Shown in pieces: positions 63,177 through 64,000 of a stretch of 64,000 nucleotides of DNA (positions within the stretch are counted from its first letter, which is position 1; each line of letters begins with the position of its first letter). The DNA is from an uncultured Clostridia bacterium (GTDB taxonomy: Bacteria > Bacillota > Clostridia > Christensenellales > CAG-138), in assembly GCA_934633695.1 (NCBI GenBank), contig CAKTYT010000008.1, positions 1 through 64,000 of the forward strand. Direction: 5' to 3'. Made by a program: the position numbers and the translations under genes. Under the pieces are notes generated by a model. That model was not told where the DNA came from and did not search any database. It saw only the letters and a program-made list of their open reading frames with translations.

Positions 63177-64000
63177 TTACGCTTTGGGAGCAAGGCCTAA
63201 GATCTGTCTTGCTTCAGCGGGGGTTGCAATCTCTCTTCCGAGTTCTTTTGCTATGCGGACGACCTTTTCAACGAGTTCAGCATTGCTCTTTGCAGGAACG
63301 CCCTTCTCAAGGTAAACATTATCTTCAAAACCGACTCTGACATGACCGCCGAGGAGAATGCCCATGGTGACCATGGGGAATTCTGTCCTGCCGACGCCTG
63401 CAACGGTGAATGTTGAGCCCTGAGGGATGCTGCCCGCCATAAAGACCAGGTCGCGGGGGGTTCCGCTGATGCCGCCGTTGACGCCCATGACAAAATCAAA
63501 GTGCATGGGACTCTTGATGTAGCCCTTCTTGTTGAGACGGATGGCCATATCGATCATACCCTTGTCAAAAACTTCAACTTCGGGCTTAATGTTACGTTCG
63601 ATCATCTTCTCCCCGAAATACTTGATGGTGTTTTCGGTATTAACGAAAATGTCATCGCCGCCGAAATTGCAGGTTCCACAGTCGAGGGTCGCCATTTCCG
63701 GCATAAGCTCGATAGGCTGAAGCCTTTCATCGTCGGTCATACCGACTGCACCGCCGGTTGAAGGCTGGATGATGACATCGGGACACTTTGCATAAATAGC
63801 GTCCATACACTCTTTGAACCTTGCTTTATCCTGAGTGGGAGTACCGTCATCGTAGCGAACGTGAAGGTGGATAATGCTTGCACCGGCCTTATACGCAAGG
63901 TAAGCTTCGTTTGCAATTTCTTCAACGGTGTAGGGAACGGCAGGGTTATGCTCTTTGGTGACTTCCGCACCGCAGATGCACGCAGTGACAATCAGTTTTT
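63177..64000 (-). CDS. kce: 3-keto-5-aminohexanoate cleavage enzyme, N-terminus cut by the window edge
   Basis: This BKACE-family (DUF849) zinc enzyme condenses 5-amino-3-oxohexanoate with acetyl-CoA, giving acetoacetate and L-3-aminobutyryl-CoA. The frame is open to the right edge, beginning KLIVTACICGAEVTKEHNPA, so only about two or three residues are missing. The zinc-ligand region IIHLHVR, the DGTPTQDK loop, and the ending EIATPAEARQILGL are typical. It is the first gene of the part of the operon visible here. Regulatory sequences lie outside the window. Confidence 0.9.
   Translation of the reverse strand, partial: KLIVTACICGAEVTKEHNPAVPYTVEEIANEAYLAYKAGASIIHLHVRYDDGTPTQDKARFKECMDAIYAKCPDVIIQPSTGGAVGMTDDERLQPIELMPEMATLDCGTCNFGGDDIFVNTENTIKYFGEKMIERNIKPEVEVFDKGMIDMAIRLNKKGYIKSPMHFDFVMGVNGGISGTPRDLVFMAGSIPQGSTFTVAGVGRTEFPMVTMGILLGGHVRVGFEDNVYLEKGVPAKSNAELVEKVVRIAKELGREIATPAEARQILGLAPKA

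Overview
The window looks like a chromosomal segment of a strictly anaerobic, probably gut-associated Clostridia-type Firmicute. The evidence is a dnaG-rpoD operon, a DUF421/DUF4363 gene pair, a complete lysine-fermentation operon (kce-kdd-kamA-kamD-kamE), secreted dockerin and BspA-type leucine-rich-repeat proteins, and a CpsB/CpsC/CpsD-type capsule switch. Translation signals are classical (AGGAGG, with several TTG starts), and promoters are sigma-A-like, many of the form TGcTATAAT with a 17-base spacer. No rRNA, tRNA, CRISPR array or insertion sequence was seen.

Layout. (1) 1-1.8 kb: debris and decaying genes: the 3' end of a possible recombinase, an alpha/beta hydrolase frameshifted in a T tract, and the first part of a small membrane-protein gene. 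(2) 1.8-10.3 kb, minus strand: an eroded Rhs/YD-repeat polymorphic-toxin island. Two readable toxin tips (a PD-(D/E)XK-like nuclease and a GIY-YIG nuclease) are each followed by a probable immunity gene. They lie among at least three short Rhs-core remnants and six to seven small unknown genes. An intact promoter at 10.23 kb points into the island. (3) 10.5-15.6 kb: a fragment of a DUF4143-type ATPase, a 1051-residue phospholipase-D-like/superfamily 2 helicase, and two overlapping GNAT acetyltransferase genes, the second with an early amber codon. (4) 15.6-23.8 kb: two related ArsR-type regulators with large N-terminal domains, each beside a secreted dockerin-bearing protein; the second of these has lost its signal peptide and is frameshifted. 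(5) 23.8-32 kb: a GyrI-like ligand-binding protein and a 2370-residue secreted protein joining a phosphodiester glycosidase domain, a calcineurin-like phosphoesterase and BspA repeats. (6) 32-41.3 kb: a nine-gene capsule or teichoic-acid-like operon. (7) 41.4-48.2 kb: the F-type ATP synthase operon in the order I-a-c-b-delta-alpha-gamma-beta-epsilon. (8) 48.3-58.1 kb: housekeeping genes (SpoU methyltransferase, rpoD, dnaG, DUF421/DUF4363, NUDIX, FakA-C-like protein, amylase, ychF). (9) 58.2-64 kb: the lysine-fermentation operon, running off the right edge.

How the parts fit. Lysine fermentation gives acetate and butyrate with little substrate-level ATP, so energy conservation is expected to rely on ion gradients. 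The ATP synthase c subunit carries the two-carboxylate form of a Na+ site, suggesting sodium coupling, and its epsilon subunit lacks the inhibitory helical domain. The capsule operon encodes a CDP-glycerol-type polymerase and a LicD-type phosphotransferase, so the surface polymer probably contains phosphodiesters. The adjoining giant secreted protein has two phosphodiester- or phosphoester-cleaving domains and could act on that polymer.

Limits. Everything was read by eye without database searches. Domain names rest on recognised motifs, and small island genes are left unnamed. Several broken reading frames (hydrolase, Rhs core, second GNAT, secreted protein) could be real decay or sequencing or assembly errors.
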